The translations under genes and the position numbers were made by a program. A DNA stretch of 64,000 nucleotides. Source: Lepisosteus oculatus (taxonomy: Eukaryota > Chordata > Actinopteri > Semionotiformes > Lepisosteidae). Within the stretch, counting starts at the first letter, position 1, and each line of letters starts with the position of its first letter. Of the stretch, positions 50,091 through 62,269 are shown in pieces. The notes beneath the pieces were generated by a model. It was not told the DNA's origin. It worked only from the letters and a program-made list of their open reading frames with translations, and made no database searches. The DNA is taken from the NCBI RefSeq assembly GCF_040954835.1, contig NC_090700.1, positions 20,007,501 to 20,071,500 of the forward strand, read 5' to 3'.

Positions 50091-50305
50091 CCCCATCTAT
50101 GAATTGGCTTCATTACTCTGTTCTCCTCCCCACTGATAGCTGATGTGTGGTGAGTGTACTGGAGCACTGTGGCTGCTGTCGCATGATCCAGGTGGATGCT
50201 GCACATTGGTGGTGGTGGAGGGGAGTCCCTATTACCTGTAAAGCGCTTTGAATGTAGTGTCTAGAAAAGTGTTATATAAGTGTAAGGAATTATTATTAGA
50301 TTATA
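50090..50305 (+). repeat. Dispersed repeat A, copy 1 (SINE-tail-like)
   Basis: About 210 bases beginning CTATGAATTGGCTTCATTAC and ending in a block with TGTAAAGCGCTTTGAATGTA and TTATATAAGTGTAA, followed by ATT repeats. It is about 90% identical to 54214-54422. The structure (conserved end plus an ATT tail) fits a SINE or LINE 3' end. Confidence 0.65.
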
Positions 50306-50326
50306 ATAATAATTTTACATGGCTTC

Positions 50327-50375
50327 ATTAATTATAAGCCATATAATTATGTGAATTATATGGCATATAATTAAT
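50327..50375. repeat. 22-bp-arm AT-rich hairpin
   Basis: ATTAATTATAAGCCATATAA continues TT, then a 5-base loop ATGTG, then the reverse complement with one mismatch (A/A). Confidence 0.88.
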
Positions 50376-50693
50376 ATTAGCCTTTTTCATCACACATTTG
50401 CATTTTTATTTGGAGGTTAAGGTGTGTTCTAGAATCTCTGAAATCGCTAACAGTATACTGTAGTAAGGTTCCAACTTTTTTAATAGCAGCTTATGCTGAT
50501 TTTCTGAATACATGAATATTGCTGAATACACAATGGGAATGCACAAGTATATTTTATGAGATAAAGCACAGTAAGCATTAGACTAGGAGAATAACATGCC
50601 AAAAACTGCAGTTTCACTGATCTCCTGGTCCATGACAACATCTGAAGAGGTTGAAGTGGGGAACTGCTTCAGTATGAACTGGCTGCAAAGAAA

Positions 50694-50853
50694 AAAGCAG
50701 AGGGTAATTCCACTCTGAAAAGTTGAAAAAAAAACATCAGCTGTTGAGCCTTCATCGGGTGTCATGGTGTCAGGTGGCACCTGAAGAATGCTCAACAACT
50801 GAAACACAGCAGTTTTTCTTTCTGCTTTTCAGAGTGGAATTGCCCTGTGCTTT
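50694..50853. repeat. 160-bp fold-back inverted repeat
   Basis: The left arm starts AAAGCAGAGGGTAATTCCAC and the right arm ends GTGGAATTGCCCTGTGCTTT, its near complement. Similarity continues inwards through CTGTTGAGC / GCTCAACAAC almost to the centre (about 50770), so arms are roughly 70-75 bases with a very short loop. The right arm includes CCTGAAGAATGCTCAACAAC, a phrase like the 3' tail of some fish retroelements. Confidence 0.8.
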
Positions 50854-51049
50854 TCCTCAGATGACATCTTGGTTTGGGTCAGCTGGAAATCCCCTTCAAT
50901 ATATTTTCAATTACATGTTTAAACCAGAGATCTGGTTGATGACCTTACAATGTTTCAAAGCTTTTAGTTGACTGTCAGTACCTACTGTACAGTAATTTTA
51001 AATATTATTATTAGTTTTTTTTAGTTCAAATTTTTGAAGGGGTATGAGC

Positions 51050-52520
51050 CTCATGTTGTCTAATTGAAGAAGCTTTAGATTACATCAGTTAGTCCAGAAT
51101 CTTTTCTGATCCAAACAAGAAGACTGTCTCCCTTCTAAATGCTCCCGTCATTACAAATTCACTGGATAGTCAGAGGAAACTCAACAGCTTTCCCTATAGC
51201 CTCCTGAAATTTCATGTGCTTTCAATTATTGTTAGTAACTCCACCTTTTATTTATTACTCAGGAAGTCTACAAAAATGTTACAACTTGTGATGACATCTT
51301 TGATGATGGTGATCTGTGCACATATTTCAGAGTCTGAAGATAACTTAAACATTTCCTGGGTTTTCCCATTGTTTTGCATCTGAGACCCCACTAATTTGAC
51401 CCTTTGTGTCTGCTGTGGACATGAAACACTTCTTTACTTCTTCACCCAGTGGATGATCCAATATTTTCATCACCATGACCTTTTTGTCTAGTGTAAAATT
51501 AGACCCCTTCCCCGTTATCTGTATATGGGATAGAGAACTTGACAAGTCACAAGGGAGTCCTGTCTAGGTTACTGCCTTTGACTCAAATACACTTTCTCTT
51601 CCTCCAAAATGTTAGCACACAAGGTAATTCATTTTAATACTGGCACAAAATTGTACACAACTTCAAACTAGAGGTACCATATGAAGATTTCTCCTGATCT
51701 TCTCTGAAGAAATACAGTCAGGGAGTTCCTGGTCCGTGCCTTTGTGTCGTGGTAGTATCCTGTAATGGTGTGTGTTCTGATGTGACTGTATTGCTGAGGC
51801 CCCAACTACTCCTTCTCAACAACAAATCCCGAGCAACTATTAGTATTCAGGCACAATGTCTGCTGCTGGTGGGAATCATTGTAGCTAAAAAAATCAATGG
51901 GCTGGAGATGGGCAAAGTTCCTTTTGTGTTACTGCCAGGTCTTTACTTTTCTCCTGTTTTGGCAGCAACCAATGACCATGAAATAGTCATCAGTATAGCA
52001 AAATTCAGGACAATTTAAGAGAAATGGATCCTCCATTAGACAGATACTGAGACCACTTCTCCTGACTCTCCATTTGATCTATTCTCATGCAGAGTTTAAT
52101 ATCAGAATGATATATAAATGTCAGCATTGTTCTAGAAATTGAAAAACACCTTCTCTGTAATTGCCACTGGTGTCGATGTTTGATATACTAAACCTTGGCC
52201 TCAAATGACCAGGGTTCCAATTCAGTTTAGGTCACAAATGATGTTGGCGTGGTTCAAACAGTGGTACCTCCTAATCCTCTGTTAGATGTCAATCTCCAGT
52301 GACAAGAGACCCCCAGACAGTGGATGCAGGGATGGTGAAGATTACTCTTGTAGGCAAGTCCATGGTCTTAAGTGTTCCTCCCAGGATAGTTAAGGTCAGC
52401 TTAGAGACATGTGGCTTGCCTGAACTGCCACTCAGCTGTTTGGTGACAAAAAAAAAACAACAGTTAAAAAAAGGCCAGAGGGATTTTGAAGTGATCTAGA
52501 ATTTCAGTGCAGAGAATTGG
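51050..52520 (-). other. Possible decayed coding relic, unidentified
   Basis: Two minus-strand stretches read like eroded protein: SHIQITGKGSNFTLDKKVMV followed by MKILDHPLGEEVKKCFM (51545-51345), and KLTLTILGGTLKTMDLPTRV followed by IFTIPASTVWGSL (about 52430-52310). Stops and shifts lie between them. I cannot name a family, and chance is possible. No functional gene is claimed. Confidence 0.22.
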
Positions 52521-52789
52521 CAAAAAATGTAATAGAATTCTGGATTGACAAAAGCATATGTCTATCACATTCTTCATTTTGTGCAGAACTTTATAATAAA
52601 TGACCTCCTAACTCACTTTTAGAAAATAAGGTTGAGCTAACTTTGTCATTTCAGTTGCATTTAAAAAATGGTTTCTTTGGTTTTGCAAGAATTTTGTTCA
52701 TAATAATCAAACATACACAATAGCATGATCATATGACCCACGCATTTTCTGTATCTGTTTTATTCTTAGTGGGTTGAACATAGCCCGGT

Positions 52790-52935
52790 AGTATAGAGGG
52801 TGTAAGTGGGATGCCAGTTCATTGCAGGGCACACACACACAACCATATGGGGTTCTGTTAACCCTAAAGGGCATGTCTCTGGAAACTGAAGTACCATGAA
52901 AACACCTACATGGACAGAGGGAGAACTCACCCCAC
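52790..52935 (-). repeat. SINE body fragment
   Basis: GATGCCAGTTCATTGCAGGG then CACACACACACAACC matches the conserved body of the family at 43975-44338, eroded. Confidence 0.45.
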
Positions 52936-53414
52936 CTCACCATCAAACCCATCAACCAAGAGCTGCCCAGATTTTTCTGTGCATCTTTTTCAACACTAAC
53001 AATTTTGCATAGGAGCACTGACTGATTTCGGCACTTCGCTTTCCCACTGAAAGAATGAGTTATGAATCCTGAAGTATTTTTTTTAATTATTCTCTGTATT
53101 TTATGGAGTTTTTAAAAACGGAAGGCAACACAGAAAAAAGCCAGAGTTGTGCTGATACAGCTCTGAGGCCAGTCTGAGGTGAAGTAAGAGCAAAAGTGCC
53201 TCACTCACATTGCATCACTCTCACCACTGAAGCAAGAACAGGTCATAAAATCTTTTTTAAAATGTTAGCAGGAAGTGGGTATGAAGTGGGTATGATTCCA
53301 GTATGTGAGCCAGCTTTGTGACTGTTTCCTGTTTCTAAGATTTTATCGATTACAAGCGTATTTCAACAAGCAAATGCAATTATAAAATTGACTGCTTCAC
53401 TTTACACTCTACGT

Positions 53415-53609
53415 CAGTGTTGTCCAGTCCTTGTCCTGAGGGGCCTGTGTCTCTGCAGTTGATCATATCAACTCAGCTCTTAAAATCAATCAACTCATTA
53501 CCGGCTTGAAGGGACCAATTTACCAGTTTCTCTCTGCTCTTCAGGTGCTGCTGCTTTGTAGATACAAGCAGCAACACTGGCCTCACAGGACCAGGACTGG
53601 ACACTCCTG
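53415..53609. mobile_element. Short hAT-like MITE with inverted ends
   Basis: The left end CAGTGTTGTCCAGTCCTTGT and the right end (reverse complement CAGGAGTGTCCAGTCCTGGT) agree over about 30 bases. The 195-bp element has no coding capacity. Flanking 8-mers CTCTACGT and CTCTGTAT agree at five positions and differ only by transitions, so an old 8-bp target duplication is plausible. Confidence 0.55.
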
Positions 53610-53869
53610 CTCTGTATTGTCCTCCTGTTTTGCAACACATGTATTCCAAAGACTCACAAGCCTCTTGATACTGTCTTGGGAGATGCTTTTTAATTGCCAT
53701 GTAAACTGTAGCTTAACCTCATGATGCTGGCACATCTTTGATTTAAGAACATCTTCCCGGGTTCCAAAGAGATTAAAATCAGATTGGACTGCAAGAAGGA
53801 TGTCGTAGAAGCTCAAACTGAGTTCTGCTCAGAAAGCCATTTCCAGCATAAGTTGTCCGTACTCTTGGG

Positions 53870-54135
53870 CCTCAGCAAACCAGTAAGAACATCCGAATGT
53901 ACAAACAATAGGAGGTCACTTGGCACATCTTATTTGCTAAAAGCTTAACTATGTAAGAATTTCTTAAAGTCTCCCACAGAGTCAGCTCTTTTGAAAACCC
54001 TGAACCGAACTTCTTCTGGTGTCCACAGGGTCTTGTGCTGCTGCTGATTTTACAGAAGTTCCCCATTTTGACTTGGTCAATGTCTTTTATCAGTTGAAAT
54101 ACCTGGATCAAGGAATCAAGGAATTTGTCTGGCTG
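53870..54135 (-). pseudogene. LINE ORF2 C-terminal relic (CR1/L2-like)
   Basis: On the minus strand MIQVFQLIKDIDQVKMGNF matches the (R)DLIQVFKILKGID.VD..F signature near the C-terminus of CR1/L2-type LINE ORF2, after which the frame decays into the 3' tail ending at AAGAACATCCGAATGTACAA. Same family as 6415-6810, and likewise dead. Confidence 0.6.
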
Positions 54136-54213
54136 CTTTGCTTTTTTACTCTACATCTGATGACCAAAAAAATACTCAAAAGTGATGTCTGGCTTATACA
54201 GTATGTCTGGCCA

Positions 54214-54422
54214 ATCTATGAATTGGCTCCATTACTCTGCTCTCCTCCCCACTGATAGCTGATGTGTGGTGAGCGTTCTGGCGCACTATGGCTGCCGTCA
54301 CATCATCCAGGTGGATGCTGCACATTGGTGGTGGTGGAGGGGAGTCCCCATTACCTGTAAAGCGCTTTGAGTGGAGTGTCCAGAAAAAGTGCTATATAAG
54401 TGTAATTATTATTATTATTATA
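54214..54422 (+). repeat. Dispersed repeat A, copy 2
   Basis: About 210 bases, about 90% identical to 50090-50305, ending with AAGCGCTTTGAGTGGAGTGT, TATATAAGTGTAA and an (ATT)n run. A shorter tail fragment of the same repeat is near 56785-56835. Confidence 0.65.
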
Positions 54423-54883
54423 TATTGTAGAGTTTTAACATTACATCCCTAGATTTAAATCCTACACTCCTAATGGTATATCCAAGCACTTTCCTACTTG
54501 TGCTGAAGAAAGGGGTGATTCAAGATTGCTCCTAGATCTAGACTCCTTAAACTTTCTCATGTTTTGCATCACGTGTTCCAGTTTGACACTACCAATTTCA
54601 ATTCAATTCAGAATACTTTACCTGTGGTGAGGAGGCATTTAAGAAAAGTGAACTGTCTCCTGCACTTGTCCAAATTAAAATGAATTTGTCAAGTGCCTGT
54701 CCCGATACAGTACCTTCTGTTGTATCATCTACAGATTTCAAGCGTTGAGCCACTATACCAGAGTATAGATCACAGAAGTGGATCAGGAAGAACTGCAGTC
54801 CTAAAACAGATCCTTTGAGCACACTTCTGAGTGTTGCCATAATGAATATAAAATAAATTTCACTGTTTTTATTTCTGTGGTGG

Positions 54884-54955
54884 ACAGGCATCCCGTCCAG
54901 GGTGTCCTCTACCTTGGCCCGATGCTTACTAGGATAGGCTCCAGATCACCCTGTA
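54884..54955 (+). repeat. SINE body fragment
   Basis: GTGGACAGGCATCCCGTCCA followed by GGGTGTCCTCTACCTTGGCC is the local SINE body in plus orientation. Confidence 0.45.
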
Positions 54956-56596
54956 CTGAAACACTGTACTATCAATTTACAGTACATGAAAAATTAGTTT
55001 AAGATGTATATTACAGATCATGTACTGTTGTTGGTGTAAAATGCAATTAAAATGTTACTGTCATGTTGTAATATTAAAAATAAAGTTTAACTTTAGCATT
55101 TTCAAATAATCCACTGTACAGATTCTTATTTTTTAAATGTATACCACAGATTTATTGTATATTAAAGAAGTAAATTACCCTTGTCAGGTAAAATTTAATA
55201 AATATATACGAAACAGTTTTGACTGTGTAAGAATAAGTAAAGTAAATAACTCCTTTTGAAGCATGATTAATTCAATTAGCTTTTTGGCCTTGAAGGTGAA
55301 CTGTCACAGAAGAGATTTAAATTGAGGACTTCAGGATTTAAATGTGCACTTCAACAATAGAACTCACCATAATCCCTCCCTGCTGTGACATAACAGAGGC
55401 CAAAGCCAGATTAAGGCAGGACCCTACAGACTTTGGGATGAAGAATTTAAAAGGTTAGACAAATTAAAGAGGCTTTGACTTAACACATCTGAATAAAAAA
55501 AATGCATGAATTAATTTTTATTTGAAAAGAATAACAGTTATGAACATGCAAAACAACAGATGATTCACATTCCCATGGATTGATGCATCAGCTTCATATG
55601 TCTTTGTTTGAACCCTTTAAACCTGACCTCAGAGCTCAGATGTGTTTCAAACCGTTTTGTACCCAGCAAACATGATCAATGTTCAAATGTATACTTTGAT
55701 CCAATATGGATTTTGTTAACTTGGGTGTTTAAGTACCTCCTCTCCAAGACAACAGGCATCATGAAGATATTTACTTACTGTACAAAACAAAGTCTGAAGG
55801 TACTGTATAAAGCTGCAAACCTCAAGCATTACTGCATTTTTGTTTAATGCTCACAGCAAAAATCTAAAATCTCGAAGATCTGGCTTGAACTACACCAACT
55901 GATCAAAGAGTTTCCCTTAAACTCTGAGGCTGAGAATGCACTGTTGTCCTCACAAATGGAAGATTCAGCTTTAAAAAAAAAATAACCCAGTTCTATAATA
56001 CACACTGAATGGTTTATACAAACAGCAGGAAAAGATAGCCCTCGTAAACAGAGAAAGCTCTTACTCCCTCTTGTGGCAGAAATGCATTTTCCTTCTTCAA
56101 GTTAAAATAAATCAACAAGTTAAAATAAACCTACACAGCCATCTTTAGTGTTATAATATGTTAACTGATCAATGATGACTATGACCTGGTCATTATAATG
56201 TGGATGCTGAAAATGGATTCTTTGTATAGAAACACATACAGTACAACATAATTTGCTGTTTGCTGTTAATGTAAACAAGTGTTTTCTGTTATTGGAAACA
56301 ACTCCCATGATCAAACAACAGCTACCCTACAGAATATGCAATGCTGAAATCAGAGCTGGTCCTACAGAAGATATCACAGTAGAAAAGTTTTATTTGAAAA
56401 CACTTAAACTCAATCAGTGTCAATCAGTTTATCAAATTCCAATACACTTTTCCAGCTTATCTTCAAATGCTCACAGATACTGTACAGTTGTGCGACAAAA
56501 CACATGCCAGTCCACAATCATGTACTTCTGGCGTTTTTCTGCCTTTTTTGATCAGGCCAAATCTCAGCCAACTACAGTATGATTCTAAAAATGTTA

Positions 56597-56770
56597 CATC
56601 CATCTATTTTCTAACCAGTTTCAGGGCATGGGGGGGCCAGAGCCTTAGCAAGAAATTGGTGCAAGAGAGGACACACCCGAGATAGAACACCAGTTCATTG
56701 CAGGGTGCACAGACACAGGCACGCACACACTCACACCAGGGCCAGTTTTCCCAGAAACCAGTTATCAAGT
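56597..56770 (-). repeat. SINE body fragment
   Basis: CCATCTATTTTCTAACCAGT, ACACCAGTTCATTGCAGGGT and CAGGGCCAGTTTTCCCAGAA follow the order of the SINE at 43975-44338; the tRNA head is absent. Confidence 0.55.
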
Positions 56771-59280
56771 ATCAAAGTTTGAGTAGAGTGCCCAGAAAAG
56801 CAGTATATAAATTTAAGGGATTATTATTATTATAATTATATAGCTTCCTTGTACTTGGATTTTAAATCAGAATGCCATATTCATAAATACAGTTGTTATC
56901 AACAATTATTAAAAGGGGTATTCACTTTTCCTTATCTTTGGCCTATAGTACAGGGGATCCTAATTCTGTCTGGCCCACACACCAGCTGTTTCTGTTTAGA
57001 AGCATTTCTAGCTTTAATTGAACAACTTGCTTGATTTAAACTGCTCATAAATGGGAATTTTACATAGTTTTTTAAATTCAATTGTTAAAAGACATCCTCC
57101 TACACATTTAAGAGTGGAAAACAATAAAATGGTGTCAAATAATCCTATTATTAAGACGGTTAAGGTCTCAGTTGTGTAACTGAGAGCTTGGCTGGTGTGT
57201 GTACCTCCACGATAAGGATGGGAACCAACTGACAGTATACCCCTTTTATTACCTTACATCTTATATTGTCACAATGGATAAAAAGCAGGAACAATTTCAA
57301 AACTTGTTTTGAAGGCACATTGACGTGGTTCCAAAGTAATTTCCCAGAATGCAGTTGACAGGATTTTGGGTGCCCACACATAAATACAGGTATATAAAGG
57401 AATAATCCGTTACAGTGGATGTGGAAGGAAAAGATGAAATGTTTCCATAATGCTCCCATTCAGAGCTAAAAAGGTAACACACTCAGGAAATGAAATCTTT
57501 CATGTTTATTTTGAAATTCTTGTAAATAGAATTTAATACAATTGTTTGAATCCCAAATATGCCACCTACTGAAGGCAGGGTTCGTTTTGGTTTAAGAGAT
57601 ACTTTCAGCAATCCGTTTTATGATTAACTTTGTACCCGCTATGCCTCATTATTTTTCATTAGCTTGTGCAATAAGTTTTCGTTGAACACAATGAGTAACG
57701 AAACATAAGTTTGTAACCTTGTGCTTCAAAACCACCATCTTATGACTCGTGGTCAGGCATACTAAATTGAACAGGAATAAAAACTTCAGCCAAAGCTTTG
57801 GAAGGCTTTTTTCAGCTTAGTAAGGACAAAAGTTGAGACAAAAGTAAAACCAGGCTAAAACACAGAGTCTTTTTTGCTACTATAGAAATATTTAAGTTAA
57901 ATAGGTAATGAACAAATGTCCTTGCATTCAGAGAAGAGGACATTATTTGTATCTTATTTTGCATACTGTAAATGGGAAATACTTTCATTTCCATATTCCC
58001 CTAAAGGCCATATCAATTCAAAGTTTCATTCTTAATACTGAATTGTACCTGATGCAGATATGTCCTACAGTTTCCAAGTTTAGAAACCTCAGAGCCCCGC
58101 CAAGCACTTGAAGATTTGAAGAGAACAGACTGGAATCAACTTTCCTGCAGTGATATAATCTGAATTCCTTTAACCATGGACATCCCTTTAACCAAGGAAC
58201 AGCTTGGCTTCAGAAAAAAAGATGGAAGGATTCGGATGTAAAAGATTTAAAGCCTCTTTGGAAATCAAAGCCTTTAGTTTTGGAAGGCAGATTAACGAGC
58301 AGCTGTTAATTACCAGGAAGAGGCAGTGGCACCATTGCAGATGGATTAGCTTTGGCAAAGGAGGGGAAAGTTTCTACTGGCTTTCCAAAAACTTTCCAAG
58401 GCCAGATCAAGACCATTCTACTAACTATACACCAATTCTTAGGGAATCTGCACACAGAACAGCCTCACAAAATGAATATTCATAATACTTCCCTGAATAC
58501 AGTACTAATTATACAGACTACTCAGTTACACAGTAAGACATCACAGGCACACTATAAATACACACAGGACACTAACACATGACAAGTCTCCTTGAGCATT
58601 TATTCCAGAACAATTTATTAACCTTTACGTAAATACAGCAAATTCCAAAGTGTAGTAAATACCTCAACTGCTCATGCAGTTTTTACGTTAAAACAAAAGC
58701 ACATCAACACATTCTAACAAAGCAGTAGCTACTTCGCAATATGCAGTGTTTAAACAAATTTTTACTTAAGCCAAGGTTTATATTTGATAAGCAGTGCACA
58801 TAGACTATACATTCAATAGGTGTGTCTCTATGGGCTCAATGTCAATCATCCATCCTATACTGGTAGCCTTTATACTTCCGATACACATTTATTTTGGTCT
58901 ACAGCTATTCTGGCTCTTACAAAAACACTATGTTTTATTAAAATGTTAAAGATTCCAAGATTCCAAACATGGCAATCCCTCTTCAAATCTGTGTAGCTAA
59001 TGTCAATTGCGGGTGACACTTCACAAAAGCTTCTGTACTGAATGTTTTCACCTACAGGTGACATTCAAATCTATTAACTACACTCCCTTAGAAATAAGAG
59101 GAATTTACAGTTGGGAGAGCATGAAATCTAAAACTTATAGGCATTAAATTGGAATCAATGTTTTTAATTCAATTTTAATGTAACTCAAAATTTAAGAAAT
59201 TGTCTTTGTTTTATTTATACATTTAATTTCAGTCCTGTACAGACAAGTTATTCTGGACATACACATATTAGTCATGTTCA

Positions 59281-59574
59281 CTAAGTGCTTTTTCCTAGGC
59301 AAACTGCATGACGAATAATATCAAACACACAGCACTGAGTTACCATATGTAGCTCCATCTTCCTTTTTCCTTTGGTGGAATTGTATTGCACAGTTTCTGC
59401 AAAGCCAAAGGACCCCAGGATCTTATCTCTCCTCACTCCCCTGATCTGGTTTGTTATTTGGATTCTGAAAAACATTTTTTTATAAACAGAGAATGGTAAG
59501 CTTAATTGAACAGACATATGAACCAGCACTCCAACACCATACAGTAATATGGCCAAAGCCATTTTTCTATGCAT
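59281..59574 (-). other. Unidentified 97-codon open frame with signal-peptide-like start
   Basis: The frame begins MHRKMALAILLYGVGVLVHM and goes on to GSFGFAETVQYNSTKGKRKM and TQCCVFDIIRHAVCL. The start is a basic pair followed by a hydrophobic stretch of 15 or so residues, like a signal peptide or membrane anchor. A good acceptor (TTTTCAG before AATCCAAATA) and a donor-like GTAACT lie inside, so part of it could be an exon. The family is unknown and such a length can occur by chance. Confidence 0.2.
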
Positions 59575-60070
59575 CGCCTTGAAGAGAAAAAATAAAGAGA
59601 TTACAATGGAATTATCTTAATGTAGCCAAGTGTGTATATTTCCCTTTCCTGCAGAAAATATATTGAGATTACTGTAAAACAGCATCTCATCTTGAAACAG
59701 TCTTACAATTTATACTGTCCAGCTTGTAATTTCTTGATCACAAAAACATTTAAGAATGTATTTTAAATGGTGCCAAATCACTTTTAACATTTTTGATCGT
59801 AAAGAGAAATATCACTGTATAAAAGGCTGGTAAGGATTGAGGGGACAGACAAGCAACCACATTCTCAATAATTCAGCAAGCTCTTGTAACCCAACATTCA
59901 GGACTATAGTAAGAAACGAACACTGAATACGTGACAACCTGCTGTTCTGCAACTGAGCTTTAACAAGTCTGCTCCCTGTGATTTTCAGAGGTTTCAGGCT
60001 TTTATCGTTATTAATATAAGAGTCATGACATTAGAAAGTCAGGACATTTATAAGATTTTCCAAGATAAAC

Positions 60071-60349
60071 TTAAATCTTTAAATTAATCTTAAATAGGCT
60101 GGTTCCAGGCGGCCAGACATTTACAAATCCTGCAAATTGTGCTCCTATCCATGAGCAAGTTAGCCAAGATATCTCATATTGCCTAGATTGCAAATCAAAA
60201 CTGGCTTTCCTTCCAGACCATTCATCAAATACAAGTGGAGAAGTCCTGGCCTTGAAAATGGCTACATAAAAAGTGGCAGAACAACTTTCAAAATCCTCCA
60301 CAAGACTTCTAATTTTTTTTCCTGTGGAGCTCCAACCATTGAAAATCAC
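60071..60349 (-). other. Unidentified 92-codon open frame
   Basis: It begins MIFNGWSSTGKKIRSLVEDF and contains WLTCSWIGAQFAGFVNVWPP. The composition is protein-like (many aromatic and few low-complexity residues), but no motif is recognised and no start or splice context supports it. Confidence 0.12.
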
Positions 60350-62269
60350 AGTTGAGAAACGCCTCAGTAGCTCATCCGTTTAAAACGTTCATCTTAAAGG
60401 TTCTCTGTTCCTTCAAATTGAAGATGTTGGGAAACTACAGCTTCCTGAATTGCCCTCAAAGCCTGAAAATGAAGTACACAATTTAACAACTAAAGAAATT
60501 AAATAAGACACTCCCACCACTTAACTACAGTAAAAGATGACAAATGAAATAAGGGATTCCTTGAAAGGAAAAATTAAAGAACATTCTAGTTTCCGATCAT
60601 GCACTGTATCCCCAGTGAATCACCTACCCGTGGTACTTAGTGGTGCACTTTCCTTTGGCTGTAAACGAGAAAATGTTATTTTTAAACTTGAAGTATGGAG
60701 GCTACATCAAAAGCACCCTCCCCCCAAACATTTCCTGAAGGCCACACAAATTAATATCACAAATTCAGTGTAAATATCTCTCAAATGACTAAACCTGTCA
60801 TGAGTATTTATTCCAAGGCAATGTACAAAATGGAAAATATCTATTAAAATATTATGCATTAGCAGTAATGTTCTAACAGTGTTGAAGGTAGCATAGGGAA
60901 TTCAATTTTTGCACATCTAAATGATTATTTTTACATTGTATCATCACATCTGATGTCAGTTTCCAGGACATCTAAGGACATTTGTTTTGCTACAAAAGCA
61001 AAAGGAATGGTCTTTGTGACCCAAAACAAATGCTCAGCTTTGCTAGTTTGTTATGCTATTTATCTTTATGATAAACCATTCCAGACTCAATAGCCAAGAG
61101 ACAGTGCAGAGACAGCAGGAGATATTCAGCACAGGGCTGGAATGTAGACCGTAGTGCATTAACAGACTGGTGAAAGAATAAAGATTAGAGGTTTCATGCA
61201 ATTTCCCAGCTGTACAAGGGGTGGCAGCACCGACTCTACTCTGTATATACAAACTTAAATTCAAAGATGTTTTTTCCCTTTTTTTCCTGATGTGTGCATT
61301 TTAACTTACTGTTCTAAACAAATTCTGCAGCTATCATAGTCTTTACTGATATCTAAGACTTAGATCTACATACCTAGAAACCTCATCAAGATCCTTAGCT
61401 TTTTTTACAGTTTGAATACGTCTGTTTACCATCTATTTCTATTCAGCATTTAGGTAGAAGCTCACTGAAGGGTAATGCTATGTTATGCTATTTTGTTCTG
61501 AACTTTATATGTTCAAATAATAATCAAAAACTGATCACAGCAAAGTGAGATACAGCATAAAAGGGATCCAGAAGGATCCTACTCGTGGGAGTGAAATTAT
61601 GTTATGTTATATTATATTAGGTTATGATCATGTTATTTGCATGGTCGGAACCTTTGCATATTTTGATGTTTTATTTTAGATAAACTTATTTGTCCCGATT
61701 AGCCCACTCTATAGAAAATGATTTGCACGATTTACTTAATGGGAAAATGGGCCAATTTTGCCTAAAAAGATTTAACAGCAAAGGTGAAGTAAAAGTTGCA
61801 AGAGAAAAAGCAGCCTTTTTTAGGAGGACTTTATTATCCTACATTTGATCTGGTGACCTTTTTTTCGGGTTCAATAGTTGTCTTCAATCAGTGGTTAAAG
61901 ACAAAGTTGACCTTCACTACTTAAGTCAGTTCAATGCAGTAATCGAGAACAAATTTCCTACAGCTCTTCAGGAGGAAGACTGGAGATGCTGGCATTACAT
62001 CGAAGCAGGGACCACATTGTGAAACTGACATCTTTCATGGAGATGTAAAGTGACCACTTGAAATAAACTGTTACATTTAAATGTAAAACCAGTTGTATCT
62101 TAAACTTACCCGTGCAGTCTGTTTAAATAAATCCAGTCCTTAAATTCATAATTAATTACAATACTGTTTTTAACAATAATGATAGAATACTGATGAACGC
62201 ACAGCTGGATACAGAAAGTTTTGAATAGCAAGTTGAAGTACAAAAGCTATAACTGTGATACTGTGATGA
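60350..62269. other. Gene-free stretch
   Basis: No gene supported. A short TTATG/TATTA-rich run lies near 61590-61640. Confidence 0.35.

Larger units (their letters stand above)
54423..59280. other. Gene-free stretch with SINE pieces
   Basis: No gene recognised apart from small repeats listed separately. A half element starting near 56950 (GGATCCTAATTCTGTCTGGC) may be a relative of the MITE at 53415. Confidence 0.35.
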
